Below are positions 1 to 8,444 of a stretch of DNA of 11,676 bases, in pieces; positions within the stretch are counted from its first letter, which is position 1; each line of letters begins with the position of its first letter. The notes under the pieces were generated by a model. That model had not been told where the DNA came from and did no database searches. It saw only the letters and a program-made list of their open reading frames with translations. Origin of the DNA: JAQVSH01 sp964349835 (lineage in GTDB: Bacteria; Bacteroidota; Bacteroidia; Bacteroidales; UBA4181); assembly GCA_964349835.1 (NCBI GenBank), contig CAYGID010000077.1:1-11676 (forward strand). Reading direction: 5' to 3'. Position numbers and translations under genes: made by a program.

Positions 1-48
1 AGTGCTCTAGTGCTCTAGTGCTCTGGTGCTCTGGCGCTCTGGCGCGCA
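1..48. repeat. 8-bp tandem array, AGTGCTCT type
   Basis: Six head-to-tail 8-bp units start at base 1: three identical AGTGCTCT copies, then GGTGCTCT, GGCGCTCT and GGCGCGCA. The array begins at the window edge and may continue beyond it. It lies downstream of gltD in non-coding DNA. Bases 2-22 are an exact reverse complement of 1682-1702. Confidence 0.9.
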
Positions 49-83
49 ACTGGTTAATGGTGCGATTTGATGATTAGAGCATA

Positions 84-115
84 GTAGCAGTGTAGCAGTG
101 TAGCAGTGTAGCAGT
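84..115. repeat. 8-bp tandem array, GTAGCAGT x4
   Basis: Four perfect 8-bp copies of GTAGCAGT occupy bases 84-115, between the AGTGCTCT array and the gltD stop. The unit sequence differs from the first array but has the same 8-bp period. No protein-coding reading of it is apparent. An array of identical short units is a plausible slippage (VNTR) locus. Confidence 0.9.
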
Positions 116-152
116 GATGAGGGAGGTGTAACGGGGTTATGCCTTTTTCTAT

Positions 153-1574
153 TTAGCGGTGCGAGAGGTAGAGATCGATAGCTGAGGCTACTTGTAGTCC
201 GCCGGCAATTCCTCTTACCACCAGGTTGGCGCCGGTAGCCGCGTCGCCCACTGCGAATAGTTTGGGATTCGAAGTTTGCCCGTTGGGCTGAACCGCAAGA
301 TTACCCCGGTTATCGGTGACCAATCGCAAGGTTTGCACCAGCCCTTCATGGCGCACATGCACAAAACCCATAGCAAGCAAAACCAAATCGGCTTTGAGGA
401 GTTCTCGCTCCGACCCCTCCTGCATCTGCATCCTGCCATCGCTCCCTTTATTCCACTCAACCGCCACAACCTCTACGCCGGTCACCCGGTTCTGTGCGTC
501 GCCCACGAAGGCTTTCGAAGCCAGGCTCCAGCGCCGCTCACAACCCTCCTCATGCGAAGAGGAGCTCTTCAGTATCTGAGGCCAATAAGGCCAAGGTGTA
601 TCGGGATTCTCCCCCTCGGGGGGTTTGGGCATAATCTCAATCTGGGTTACAGAGGCTGCACCCTGTCGTACCGAGGTGCCCACACAATCCGACCCTGTAT
701 CGCCGCCGCCAATCACCAGCACATGCTTTCCTCTGGCAAAAATCTCCGGCTCCTCAATTGGTTCGCCCGATACCCGTTGGTTCTGCTGGTGCAAAAACCT
801 AAGCGCAAAATGGATACCCTCCAGTTCACGACCCTCCAGAGGCAGGTCGCGGGGGGTCTCGGCCCCAAGCGCCAGACAGATGGCATCGAATCCCGAGAGT
901 AGCTCTGAGGCGGGCAAAGAACTGCCCACCTCCGTTCCGTTAATAAACCGGATTCCCTCCGCTTCGAGCAACGCTATACGCCTGTCGATAACCGATTTAT
1001 TTAGTTTAAAGTCGGGAATTCCGTAACGCAGAAGCCCACCTGGAAACCGGTTTTTCTCGAATACGGTGACCCGATAGCCCAACTGATTCAACTTCCAGGC
1101 TGCCGACAGACCTGCCGGCCCGGAACCCACAACGGCCACCTTCTCTTTTCGTCTCACTGCAGGAGGATTCGGAACGATATATCCTTCGGCAAACGCCTTC
1201 TCCACAATCGCCACCTCATTTTCGCGGATCGTAACCGGAATATGTTCCCTGTTTAAGACACAACTCTTCTCGCAAGGGGCCGGGCACACTCTCCCGGTAA
1301 ATTCGGGAAAAGGGTTGGTGGCATGAAGCAGTTCGGAAGCCTCCTTCCACCGCCCTTTCCAGAGCAGATCCTGCCATTCGGGGATACGACTACCCACGGG
1401 GCAACCCCAATGGCAAAACGGAATCCCGCAATCCATACAACGAGAGGCCTGCAGCCGTCGATCATCGGTATTGAGAGTTTGCTCAACCTCTCCAAAATCG
1501 GCCACCCTTTCCAACAGAGGACGGTACCCGGCATCCTTCCGGGCTATAGTTAAAAATGCTTTCGGATTTCCCAT
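153..1574 (-). CDS. gltD: Glutamate synthase small beta subunit (NAD(P)H:FAD oxidoreductase)
   Basis: GltD takes electrons from NADPH (or NADH) through FAD and passes them via 4Fe-4S clusters to GltB. At 473 residues it matches bacterial GltD. An N-terminal ferredoxin-like region carries two cysteine clusters: Cys46, 49, 54 and 58 (CMDCGIPFCHWGC), then Cys97, 101 and 105 (CPAPCEKSC). The FAD-binding GxGxxG is at 150-155 (VVGSGPAG) and the NAD(P)-binding one at 289-294 (IGGGDTG). A C-terminal FAD motif is FAVGDAATGANLVV. The start at 1574 gives MGNPKAFLTIARKD, a typical opening. Unlike the other junctions, it is 135 bp from gltB, and that gap contains repeats. I saw no TAnnTTTG box for a separate promoter, so read-through from gltB is the simplest reading. 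Nucleotide-cofactor preference cannot be settled by eye. Confidence 0.97.
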   Translation of the reverse strand: MGNPKAFLTIARKDAGYRPLLERVADFGEVEQTLNTDDRRLQASRCMDCGIPFCHWGCPVGSRIPEWQDLLWKGRWKEASELLHATNPFPEFTGRVCPAPCEKSCVLNREHIPVTIRENEVAIVEKAFAEGYIVPNPPAVRRKEKVAVVGSGPAGLSAAWKLNQLGYRVTVFEKNRFPGGLLRYGIPDFKLNKSVIDRRIALLEAEGIRFINGTEVGSSLPASELLSGFDAICLALGAETPRDLPLEGRELEGIHFALRFLHQQNQRVSGEPIEEPEIFARGKHVLVIGGGDTGSDCVGTSVRQGAASVTQIEIMPKPPEGENPDTPWPYWPQILKSSSSHEEGCERRWSLASKAFVGDAQNRVTGVEVVAVEWNKGSDGRMQMQEGSERELLKADLVLLAMGFVHVRHEGLVQTLRLVTDNRGNLAVQPNGQTSNPKLFAVGDAATGANLVVRGIAGGLQVASAIDLYLSHR

Positions 1575-1587
1575 AACAAACTATTAA

Positions 1588-1601
1588 TCATTCATCATTC
1601 A
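1588..1601 (-). repeat. Short direct repeat TGAATGA x2 upstream of gltD
   Basis: Two adjacent 7-bp TGAATGA copies lie 14-27 bp before the gltD ATG on the coding strand. They create a tiny ATG-ATG-AAT-GAT-TAA frame (1598-1584) in the gltD leader. A regulatory role is possible, but nothing here establishes one. Confidence 0.5.
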
Positions 1602-1681
1602 CTTCTGCCTAATTGGCTGTAACTGTCTCCTCGACATGATAAGTTTTGCGACCCAATCACTCGAGTATCGCACGCTAGCGC

Positions 1682-1703
1682 AGCACTAGAGCACTAGAGC
1701 ACC
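1682..1703. repeat. 8-bp tandem array, AGCACTAG type, inverted copy of the array at 1-48
   Basis: Two full AGCACTAG units plus AGCACC lie just downstream of the gltB stop, in the gltB-gltD gap. The unit is a rotation of the reverse complement of AGTGCTCT. The flank toward gltD (1671-1681) is GC-rich and includes the 8-bp palindrome CGCTAGCG at 1673-1680. Confidence 0.85.
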
Positions 1704-1709
1704 AAAGCA

Positions 1710-4700
1710 TTAATAGTCATACTCTACTTTCTCAATCTTCCGGCGGATAGCCTCGAGTTTCTCATCCTGCAACACCTTCTTATATTCAATAGGTATCACC
1801 TGAATAAAATGCTGAACCGACCTCTCCCAGTCAGCCAGAAGGGCTGCCGCCTTAGCACTCCCCGTCAAATCGAGGTGCTCGGTAAGGAGGCGCTGCAACT
1901 CCTGCCGGTCTTGCCTGTCGTCGACCAGCGACAACTCCACCATCTCCATATTGCAGAAATAGTCAAAGTGTCCGCTCTCATCGTACACGTATGCAATTCC
2001 ACCGCTCATTCCGGCGGCAAAGTTCCGACCAACACCTCCCAAAATTACGGCACGTCCCCCGGTCATATACTCACAACCATGGTCGCCAACGCCCTCAACT
2101 ACAGCAATTGCACCACTGTTTCGAACACAAAACCGTTCACCGGCCTGACCATTGATATAGACCCGGCCCGAGGTTGCCCCATAGAGCAGTGTATTCCCCA
2201 CAATCACCTGCTCGCAGGGATCAAATTTGGCGCCCTGGGGAGGAACCACCACAATCTGTCCCCCCGAAAGTCCTTTGCCAAGGTAATCGTTGGCATCGCC
2301 CTCGAGGCGGAATGAAACGCCCTTTGCCAAAAAGGCGCCGAAACTCTGGCCGGCCGAACCCTTGAATGTGCAGTGAATGGTATTTTCGGGAAGACCCTTG
2401 TGTCCGAATTTTTTTGCAATATGACCCGAAAGCATGGCTCCCACAGCCCTGTCGACATTGCGTACCGGCCGCTCCAGATCGACCTTCCGACCCAGATATA
2501 AGGCGGGTCCGCAAGCGTCAATCAGCGATCGGTCTAACACATCAATAGGCAGGCGCGACGACTGCTTTACACAACGGATGGCATGCTGCCCTTCGGTTTC
2601 GGGTTTGTATAACAATCGGTCGGTAGTGATTCGCCCTATTCTGCCGCCCGATTTCACCGAAGGCATAAAAAGCAGGTCGGAACGACCCACCACCTCATCG
2701 AGCGAACGAAAGCCCATTTCGGCCAGATGATGGCGCACATCCTCGGCAAGAAACCGGAAGAAATGAATCAGATACTCCGAACGGCCCTTAAAACGTTTAC
2801 GTAGCTCCTCATTCTGGGTGGCAACTCCTACAGGACAGGTATTCAAATGGCACTTCCGCATCATAACACAGCCCAAAACAATGAGTGCACTAGTGGCAAA
2901 ACCGTACTCCTCGGCACCCATCATGGCTGCGATTACAATGTCGCGACCCGTCTTGAGTTGGCCGTCGGCCTGCAAAATTACCTGACCCCTCAGATTGTTG
3001 AGCACAAGCGTCTGTTGCACCTCCGACAACCCAATCTCGAGCGGGAGTCCGGCATATCGAATCGAGCTCGACGGGCTTGCCCCGGTTCCGCCTTCGGCAC
3101 CACTAATTACGATCAGGTCGGCGCCGGCTTTGGCAACGCCCGCAGCCACCGTTCCCACGCCACTCTCCGAAACCAACTTTACACTGACACGGGCCTCAGG
3201 GTTCACATTTCGCAGGTCGAATATCAACTGCGCCAAATCCTCAATAGAGTAGATATCGTGGTGAGGGGGAGGCGAAATCAGCGAGATTCCCGGAATGGAG
3301 TGACGAGTAGAGGCAATAATCTGATCTACTTTATATCCGGGCAACTGCCCCCCTTCGCCCGGCTTAGCCCCTTGGGCAATCTTAATCTGCAACTCATCGG
3401 CATTCACCAAATACTCGGCAGTAACCCCAAAGCGGCCCGAAGCCACCTGCTTGATGGCACTGCGCGCACTGCTTCCATCGGGGCGTGGCAGAAAGCGTTC
3501 GGCTCTCTCGCCACCCTCGCCGGTGTTGCTCCTTCCGCCAAGTGCATTCATTGCAATGGCAAGGGTTTCGTGCGCCTCACGACTGATAGAGCCAAACGAC
3601 ATGGCTCCCGTACAAAAGCGGCGGGTAATCGACTCTATGGGCTCTACCTCCGAAATGTCGATAGGCGCCCTTTTGTAATCGAGCAGATCGCGCAGGAAAA
3701 GCGGATGGCTCTTCTCGTCGACCAAACGGGTATAGTTTTTGAATTTTTCATAATCGCCTGTACGGGTTGCCCATTGCAGCATGGCCACCGTTTCGGGATT
3801 CCATGCGTGTTGTTCACCCTGTCGGCGGTAAGCATAAATCCCCGGATTGGCCAGCAGCGGATGTAACAGACCCGACTCGTGATAACCCCTGTGGTGCGAG
3901 GCAGCCGCCTCAACGGCAATATCTTCCAGTTCGAGCCCCCCGATCTTCGAGAGGATGCCGCCAAAATAGCGGTCGAGCACTGTCTGAGAAATCCCCACTG
4001 CTTCGAAGAGCCGGGCCCCCCGATAACTCCGCAGGGTAGAGATTCCCATTTTCGATAGCACCTTCAGCAACCCCTTATGAACAGCCTTCAGATAGTGTTT
4101 CTCGGCAGTTGCATAATCGAGTGCCACCTCTCCCTTCTTCACCAGATAATCGAGCACCGAAAAAGCCATATAAGGGTTCACCGCATTGGCCCCAAATCCG
4201 AAAAGGAGGGCAAAATGCATCACCTCGCGGGGCTCTCCGCTCTCCACAATCAAATCGATTTGCATCCGCTTGCGACGTTGCAAAAGATAGTGGTGAACTG
4301 CCGAGACCATAAGCAGCGAAGGAATCGGCGCCATGTTGGAATCGGCGCCTCTGTCGGAAAGCACCAGATGTTGGTTTCCCTCATCGACCGCCTTTTCGGC
4401 CTGCCGGCACAGTTCGGCCAAAGCCCTCTCCAGCCCCTCAGCCCCTTGGCCGGGATCAAAGAGTGCAGGAAGAATAGCCGTAGAGAAACCTTTATACTGC
4501 ATATGGCAAAGCAGGTCGAACTCCAGATTGGTCAGCACGGGATTCTTGAGCTTCACCATCTTACAATGTTCGGGAACCGCTTCCAGTAAATTCTTATGGA
4601 TAGATCCGATATATCCGGTAAGCGACATCACCAGCTCTTCGCGGATGGGGTCGATAGGCGGATTGGTTACCTGCGCAAACAACTGACGAAAATAGGAAAA

Positions 4701-6218
4701 GAGCCGCTGCGGCTGTTCCGAGAGGATGGCCACCGGAGTATCGCTGCCCATCGAAGAGACCGGCTCCTTGGCCTCCACAGCCATGGGAATCAGAATCCGC
4801 TCCACCTCCTCTTTGTTGAATCCAAAAAGGTGCAGCCGTTCTTCAAACTGAGGAACCTCCTGCTTTACGGTACGCCCCGAAGAGACCGAATCGAGCGAGA
4901 TCCGATTCTTCTCCAGCCAATCTCTGTAGGGAAAGGCATCGGCCAATTTCCCCTTAATCTCTGCATCGTACCACAATTCTCCCCGGAGAGTATCTACAAG
5001 CAGCATCTTGCCCGGCTTGAGCTTCCCTTTTTCGCGAATTTCGGAGGCCTCAAGCGGAAGCACACCGGTTTCGGAGGCCACCACGAGCATATTCGAATGC
5101 GTTATCGCGTAACGAGCCGGCCGAAGTCCGTTTCGGTCGAGCATGCCTCCGGCAAAACGGCCATCCGAAAAGAGAAGGGTGGCCGGTCCATCCCATGGCT
5201 CCATCAAAATACTATGATACTCATAGAACGCCTTTAGCTTATCGGAAATAGGGTTCTTATCGTTCCACGACTCAGGAACCAGCATCGACAAGGCATGGGG
5301 CAGCGACATCCCCGACATCACCATAAACTCGAGCACATTATCGAGCGAAGCACTGTCGCTCATCGACGGCTGAACCACAGGGAAGAGGCTCTCCATATCG
5401 GGAAATCCGGTGGATTTCAGCACGCTCTCGCGCGCCTCCATCCACGAGCGGTTGCCCCTGATGGTGTTAATCTCGCCATTGTGGCCCAAAAGCCTAAAGG
5501 GCTGAGCCAGGCTCCAGGTGGGAAAGGTATTGGTACTGAAACGGGAGTGAACCAGAGCAATCGCAGAGGTAAAATTGGGATTCTCCAAATCGGGAAAATA
5601 GCCCCGCAACTGCTCTGAGGTAAGCATTCCCTTATATATCAATCGCTTACAAGAGAGACTCACAATATAGAAATCCTCCTTACCGGCAAAAGTCATGGCC
5701 AGCAACGCTTTCTCTATCTTTTTCCGCACCGAGTAGAGGGCACGCTCCAGAGAGGCCTCATCGTCGGGGCCGGTAATAAAGAGCTGTTGTATCAGAGGTT
5801 CCTTTTTGCGGGCAATCTCACCCAAAATCTCGCTTCGTACCGGCACCTCACGAACGGCTGCCAGTTCCAACCCCTCGTTCAATACCACAGTCTCCACCAG
5901 GTTCATACAAATTTCCATTGCATGGCTGTCGCGCGGCAGGAAAACCAGCCCTGTTCCATATTTTCCCCGTTCGGGGAGTGCAATTCCCTGCAACAAAATA
6001 AACTCATGCGGAATCTGCACCATAATGCCGGCTCCGTCGCCTGTTTTCTGGTCAGCGCTCTCTGCACCGCGGTGGGTCATATTTTCTAACACCTGCAACC
6101 CACTTTCCACAATGCGGTGCGAGCGAGAGCCGCCGATTTGCACCAGCAGCCCCACCCCGCACGCATCATGTTCCATGGCCGGATCGTACAATCCTAATGG
6201 TCCCTGAGGAATATTCAT
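1710..6218 (-). CDS. gltB: Glutamate synthase (GOGAT) large alpha subunit
   Basis: GltB combines glutamine and 2-oxoglutarate to give two glutamates (EC 1.4.1.13), using electrons delivered by GltD. The 1502-residue product shows the full domain order. A 19-residue propeptide precedes the class II amidotransferase nucleophile Cys20 (EHDACGVG). Arg226 (HSRFSTN) and Asn247-Gly248 (HNGEINT) belong to that domain. A central domain follows, then the FMN synthase domain with GGRSNTGEGGE (from Gly894). The 3Fe-4S ligands are Cys1117, Cys1123 and Cys1128 (C-x5-C-x4-C, ending CPVGVATQ). Last is the GXGXG beta-helix domain around residue 1290. An in-frame ATG at 6275 would overlap glnN by 50 bp and add a cysteine-rich tail. 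I chose 6218, 7 bp after the glnN stop, because MNIPQGPLGLYDP is a family-like opening and gives a short propeptide. The frame is intact despite its length. Confidence 0.98.
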   Translation of the reverse strand: MNIPQGPLGLYDPAMEHDACGVGLLVQIGGSRSHRIVESGLQVLENMTHRGAESADQKTGDGAGIMVQIPHEFILLQGIALPERGKYGTGLVFLPRDSHAMEICMNLVETVVLNEGLELAAVREVPVRSEILGEIARKKEPLIQQLFITGPDDEASLERALYSVRKKIEKALLAMTFAGKEDFYIVSLSCKRLIYKGMLTSEQLRGYFPDLENPNFTSAIALVHSRFSTNTFPTWSLAQPFRLLGHNGEINTIRGNRSWMEARESVLKSTGFPDMESLFPVVQPSMSDSASLDNVLEFMVMSGMSLPHALSMLVPESWNDKNPISDKLKAFYEYHSILMEPWDGPATLLFSDGRFAGGMLDRNGLRPARYAITHSNMLVVASETGVLPLEASEIREKGKLKPGKMLLVDTLRGELWYDAEIKGKLADAFPYRDWLEKNRISLDSVSSGRTVKQEVPQFEERLHLFGFNKEEVERILIPMAVEAKEPVSSMGSDTPVAILSEQPQRLFSYFRQLFAQVTNPPIDPIREELVMSLTGYIGSIHKNLLEAVPEHCKMVKLKNPVLTNLEFDLLCHMQYKGFSTAILPALFDPGQGAEGLERALAELCRQAEKAVDEGNQHLVLSDRGADSNMAPIPSLLMVSAVHHYLLQRRKRMQIDLIVESGEPREVMHFALLFGFGANAVNPYMAFSVLDYLVKKGEVALDYATAEKHYLKAVHKGLLKVLSKMGISTLRSYRGARLFEAVGISQTVLDRYFGGILSKIGGLELEDIAVEAAASHHRGYHESGLLHPLLANPGIYAYRRQGEQHAWNPETVAMLQWATRTGDYEKFKNYTRLVDEKSHPLFLRDLLDYKRAPIDISEVEPIESITRRFCTGAMSFGSISREAHETLAIAMNALGGRSNTGEGGERAERFLPRPDGSSARSAIKQVASGRFGVTAEYLVNADELQIKIAQGAKPGEGGQLPGYKVDQIIASTRHSIPGISLISPPPHHDIYSIEDLAQLIFDLRNVNPEARVSVKLVSESGVGTVAAGVAKAGADLIVISGAEGGTGASPSSSIRYAGLPLEIGLSEVQQTLVLNNLRGQVILQADGQLKTGRDIVIAAMMGAEEYGFATSALIVLGCVMMRKCHLNTCPVGVATQNEELRKRFKGRSEYLIHFFRFLAEDVRHHLAEMGFRSLDEVVGRSDLLFMPSVKSGGRIGRITTDRLLYKPETEGQHAIRCVKQSSRLPIDVLDRSLIDACGPALYLGRKVDLERPVRNVDRAVGAMLSGHIAKKFGHKGLPENTIHCTFKGSAGQSFGAFLAKGVSFRLEGDANDYLGKGLSGGQIVVVPPQGAKFDPCEQVIVGNTLLYGATSGRVYINGQAGERFCVRNSGAIAVVEGVGDHGCEYMTGGRAVILGGVGRNFAAGMSGGIAYVYDESGHFDYFCNMEMVELSLVDDRQDRQELQRLLTEHLDLTGSAKAAALLADWERSVQHFIQVIPIEYKKVLQDEKLEAIRRKIEKVEYDY

Positions 6219-6228
6219 CTTCTCATTA
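6215..6228 (-). promoter_or_regulatory. glnN-gltB stop/start junction, possible translational coupling
   Basis: The coding-strand sequence is TAATGAGAAGATGA. The glnN stop TAA (6228-6226) shares its last A with an out-of-frame ATG. That ATG opens a three-codon mini-frame (Met-Arg-Arg) whose TGA overlaps the gltB start ATG (6218-6216). The AGAAG before the gltB ATG is purine-rich but too close to be a classical ribosome site. The layout supports ribosome reinitiation between the two GS-GOGAT genes. The mini-frame itself may be chance. Confidence 0.4.
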
Positions 6229-8415
6229 TCTAATAAACAACAACTCTCTGTATTTCGGCAGCGGCCACATTTCATTATCTACAATCAACTCCAGTTTATC
6301 GATATGGTACCTGATCTGATCGAGATAGGGGAAGACCTCATCGTGATAAATAATCGCCCTTTCGCGCGCGTCGTCAATGGCATTAGCCTTTTTGCGGGCA
6401 TCGGTCATTTGATGAACCTTGGCATTCACTGCCGACACATGATCGGAAATCTTCTCAATAATCCGGAGGGGCTCTTCGGCCATCTCGCCATAGCGAGCAG
6501 AGGCAAATAACTCCTTAATACGGAACACATTTTCGAGCAGGAGCCCCTGGTAGCGGGTTGCCACCGGAATAATGTGATTTTGAGCCAGATCGCCCAGAAC
6601 ACGCGACTCAATCTGAACCTTCTTGGTATACATCTCCCACTTCACTTCATTACGGGCATGGAGTTCGACCTCCGAAAGAATACCCAGCGAAGAAAAGAGC
6701 GAAACCGATGCAGGCCTAAGGAAAGAGTCGTAGATAACAGGTACGCTGGTTTCGCAATCGAGCCCCCGTTTGGCGGCCTCCTTTTTCCACTCCTCGCTGT
6801 ATCCGTTGCCGTCGAAACGAATGGCTTTGCTCTCCTGAATGTATAACTTCAACACATGGAAAATGGCCTTCTCCTTCTGCATGCCCGCAGTGATTCTGGC
6901 ATCTACATCTTTTTTGAACTCGAGCAATTGCGCTGCAACCGCGGCGTTCAGAACCATCATTGACGAAGCGCAGTTGGCCGAAGAGCCTACCGCACGAAAT
7001 TCGAACCGATTCCCGGTAAAGGCAAAGGGTGAAGTGCGGTTCCTGTCGGTGTTGTCGAGTAAAAGCTGGGGAATCTGGGGAAGACCCAGGGTGAGCCCCT
7101 GTTTCTCGTCAACAAGAATTGCCTCATCGGCAGCCGAAGCCTCGAGCTTATCGAGAACCGCTGTAAGCTGCTTCCCAAGAAAGACCGATACAATAGCAGG
7201 AGGTGCCTCATTGGCTCCCAAACGGTGCGCGTTGTCGGCCGTGGCAATACTGGCCTTCAGCAACCCGTTGTTCTTGTGAACAGCCATTAACACATTCACC
7301 AGGAAAGTCACAAAACGGAGGTTTTCGGTGGCAGTTTTGCCAGGCGACAGCAGGTTTACACCCGAAGCCGTACCGAGCGACCAGTTGTTATGTTTACCCG
7401 AACCGTTTACCCCCTTAAAGGGCTTCTCGTGCAACAAAACCCTGAAACCATGTGTGCCGGCAATCCTTTTCATGATAGACATCACCATTAGATTCTGGTC
7501 GACAGCCAAATTGGTTTCACCGTAGATGGGTGCAAGCTCAAACTGATTAGGAGCCACCTCATTATGCCGTGTCTTGGCGGGAATTCCCAGCTTATAGGCC
7601 TCATATTCGAGATCGCACATAAAGGCTTGAACTCGCTGAGGAATAGCGCCAAAATAGTGGTCCTCCATCTGCTGATTCTTGGCGCTCTCGTGTCCCATCA
7701 AGGTACGCCCGGTCATCACCAAGTCGGGACGGCCGGCATAGAGGGCCTCATCCACCAAAAAATACTCCTGTTCCCAGCCCAAATAAGAGAAGACCTTTTG
7801 TTCGGCGGGATCAAAATAGCGGCACACCTCGGTTGCAGCCTTATCAACATTCGACAAAGCCTTTAGCAGGGGCATTTTATAATCGAGGGCCTCACCTGTA
7901 TACGAGATAAAAACGGTAGGAATACAGAGCGTGTCGTCAACAATAAAGGCCGGCGAAGTGATGTCCCATGCGGTATATCCGCGAGCCTCAAAGGTGTTCC
8001 GCAAACCACCGCTGGGAAAACTCGAAGCATCGGGCTCCTGCTGAACCAGCAACTTTCCAGAGAACTCCTCCAGAATGCCTCCATTCAGATCGTATTCAAT
8101 AAAGGAGTCGTGTTTTTCGGCAGTTCCGTCGGTAAGAGGGTGAAACCAATGGGTATAATGGGTTGCTCCCATCTCCATAGCCCACATCTTCATACCTGCG
8201 GCAACGTGGTCGCCGATCTTCCGGTCGAGCGAGGTCCCGCTGTCAATTGCGTCGACCAATGTCTGATAGGTTTCTTTCGAGAGAAACTTCCGCATCTTCA
8301 CCCTGTCGAAAACATTCATACCAAAGTACTCGGAGGTTTTGCGCGCCGGAGCCTCTACCGAAACCGCCTTGCGCCTGAAGGCCTCACCCACCAATTGGAA
8401 ACGTAATCCTGCCAT
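6226..8415 (-). CDS. glnN: Glutamine synthetase type III
   Basis: GlnN makes glutamine from glutamate, ammonium and ATP (EC 6.3.1.2) and is the entry point for ammonium. At 729 residues it has the length of GSIII enzymes, well above the roughly 470 of GlnA type I. The N-terminus has the GSIII-type LRFQLVGEAFRRKAV opening and a GSIII-specific region with MGATHYTHWFHPLTDGTAEKHD. Catalytic-domain motifs follow: NEVAPNQFELAPIYGE (about 285-300), FKGVNGSGKHNNWSLGT (about 333-349) and NRFEFRAVGSSANCA with Arg474. There is a long C-terminal helical extension. No GlnA-type adenylylation-site motif is evident, consistent with GSIII. The ATG at 8415 is 29 bp after asnA. The gene ends 7 bp before gltB, so the two halves of the GS-GOGAT cycle are adjacent and probably translated from one mRNA. 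The frame is intact. Confidence 0.97.
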   Translation of the reverse strand: MAGLRFQLVGEAFRRKAVSVEAPARKTSEYFGMNVFDRVKMRKFLSKETYQTLVDAIDSGTSLDRKIGDHVAAGMKMWAMEMGATHYTHWFHPLTDGTAEKHDSFIEYDLNGGILEEFSGKLLVQQEPDASSFPSGGLRNTFEARGYTAWDITSPAFIVDDTLCIPTVFISYTGEALDYKMPLLKALSNVDKAATEVCRYFDPAEQKVFSYLGWEQEYFLVDEALYAGRPDLVMTGRTLMGHESAKNQQMEDHYFGAIPQRVQAFMCDLEYEAYKLGIPAKTRHNEVAPNQFELAPIYGETNLAVDQNLMVMSIMKRIAGTHGFRVLLHEKPFKGVNGSGKHNNWSLGTASGVNLLSPGKTATENLRFVTFLVNVLMAVHKNNGLLKASIATADNAHRLGANEAPPAIVSVFLGKQLTAVLDKLEASAADEAILVDEKQGLTLGLPQIPQLLLDNTDRNRTSPFAFTGNRFEFRAVGSSANCASSMMVLNAAVAAQLLEFKKDVDARITAGMQKEKAIFHVLKLYIQESKAIRFDGNGYSEEWKKEAAKRGLDCETSVPVIYDSFLRPASVSLFSSLGILSEVELHARNEVKWEMYTKKVQIESRVLGDLAQNHIIPVATRYQGLLLENVFRIKELFASARYGEMAEEPLRIIEKISDHVSAVNAKVHQMTDARKKANAIDDARERAIIYHDEVFPYLDQIRYHIDKLELIVDNEMWPLPKYRELLFIR

Positions 8416-8444
8416 TTTTTTGAGTTTTATAAGTGATTATCAAA

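Larger units (their letters stand above)
1..152. other. Non-coding region downstream of gltD
   Basis: These 152 bp contain no convincing gene on either strand. They hold the two 8-bp tandem arrays and short unique spacers. I looked for a rho-independent terminator after the gltD stop and found no GC-rich hairpin followed by a T-run, so the transcript end is not visible. Confidence 0.75.
1575..1709. other. gltB-gltD intergenic gap
   Basis: This 135-bp gap separates the two GOGAT subunit genes. It contains the AGCACTAG array next to gltB, the palindromes CGCTAGCG (1673-1680) and ACTCGAGT (1659-1666), and TGAATGA repeats near gltD. No TAnnTTTG promoter box and no hairpin plus T-run terminator was found, so read-through from gltB is likely. 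Confidence 0.7.

Noticed and set aside
1..115. The tandem arrays as a CRISPR array
   Set aside because: Units are 8 bp and directly adjacent without spacers, and no cas gene is present.
1659..1680. Palindromes ACTCGAGT and CGCTAGCG as a terminator after gltB
   Set aside because: Each stem is only 4 bp, neither extends outward, and no T-run follows on the coding strand.
2847..3866. Long open frame of 339 codons on the plus strand, antisense to gltB
   Set aside because: It lies entirely within gltB across its FMN and 3Fe-4S coding region, and its translation shows no recognisable domain. It is explained by codon bias of the opposite strand.
6219..6275. N-terminal extension of GltB with five cysteines (MKCGRCRNTESCCLL)
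   Set aside because: It would overlap the glnN 3' end by 50 bp. The cysteines come from reading glnN codons in another frame, and the start at 6218 gives a family-like opening.
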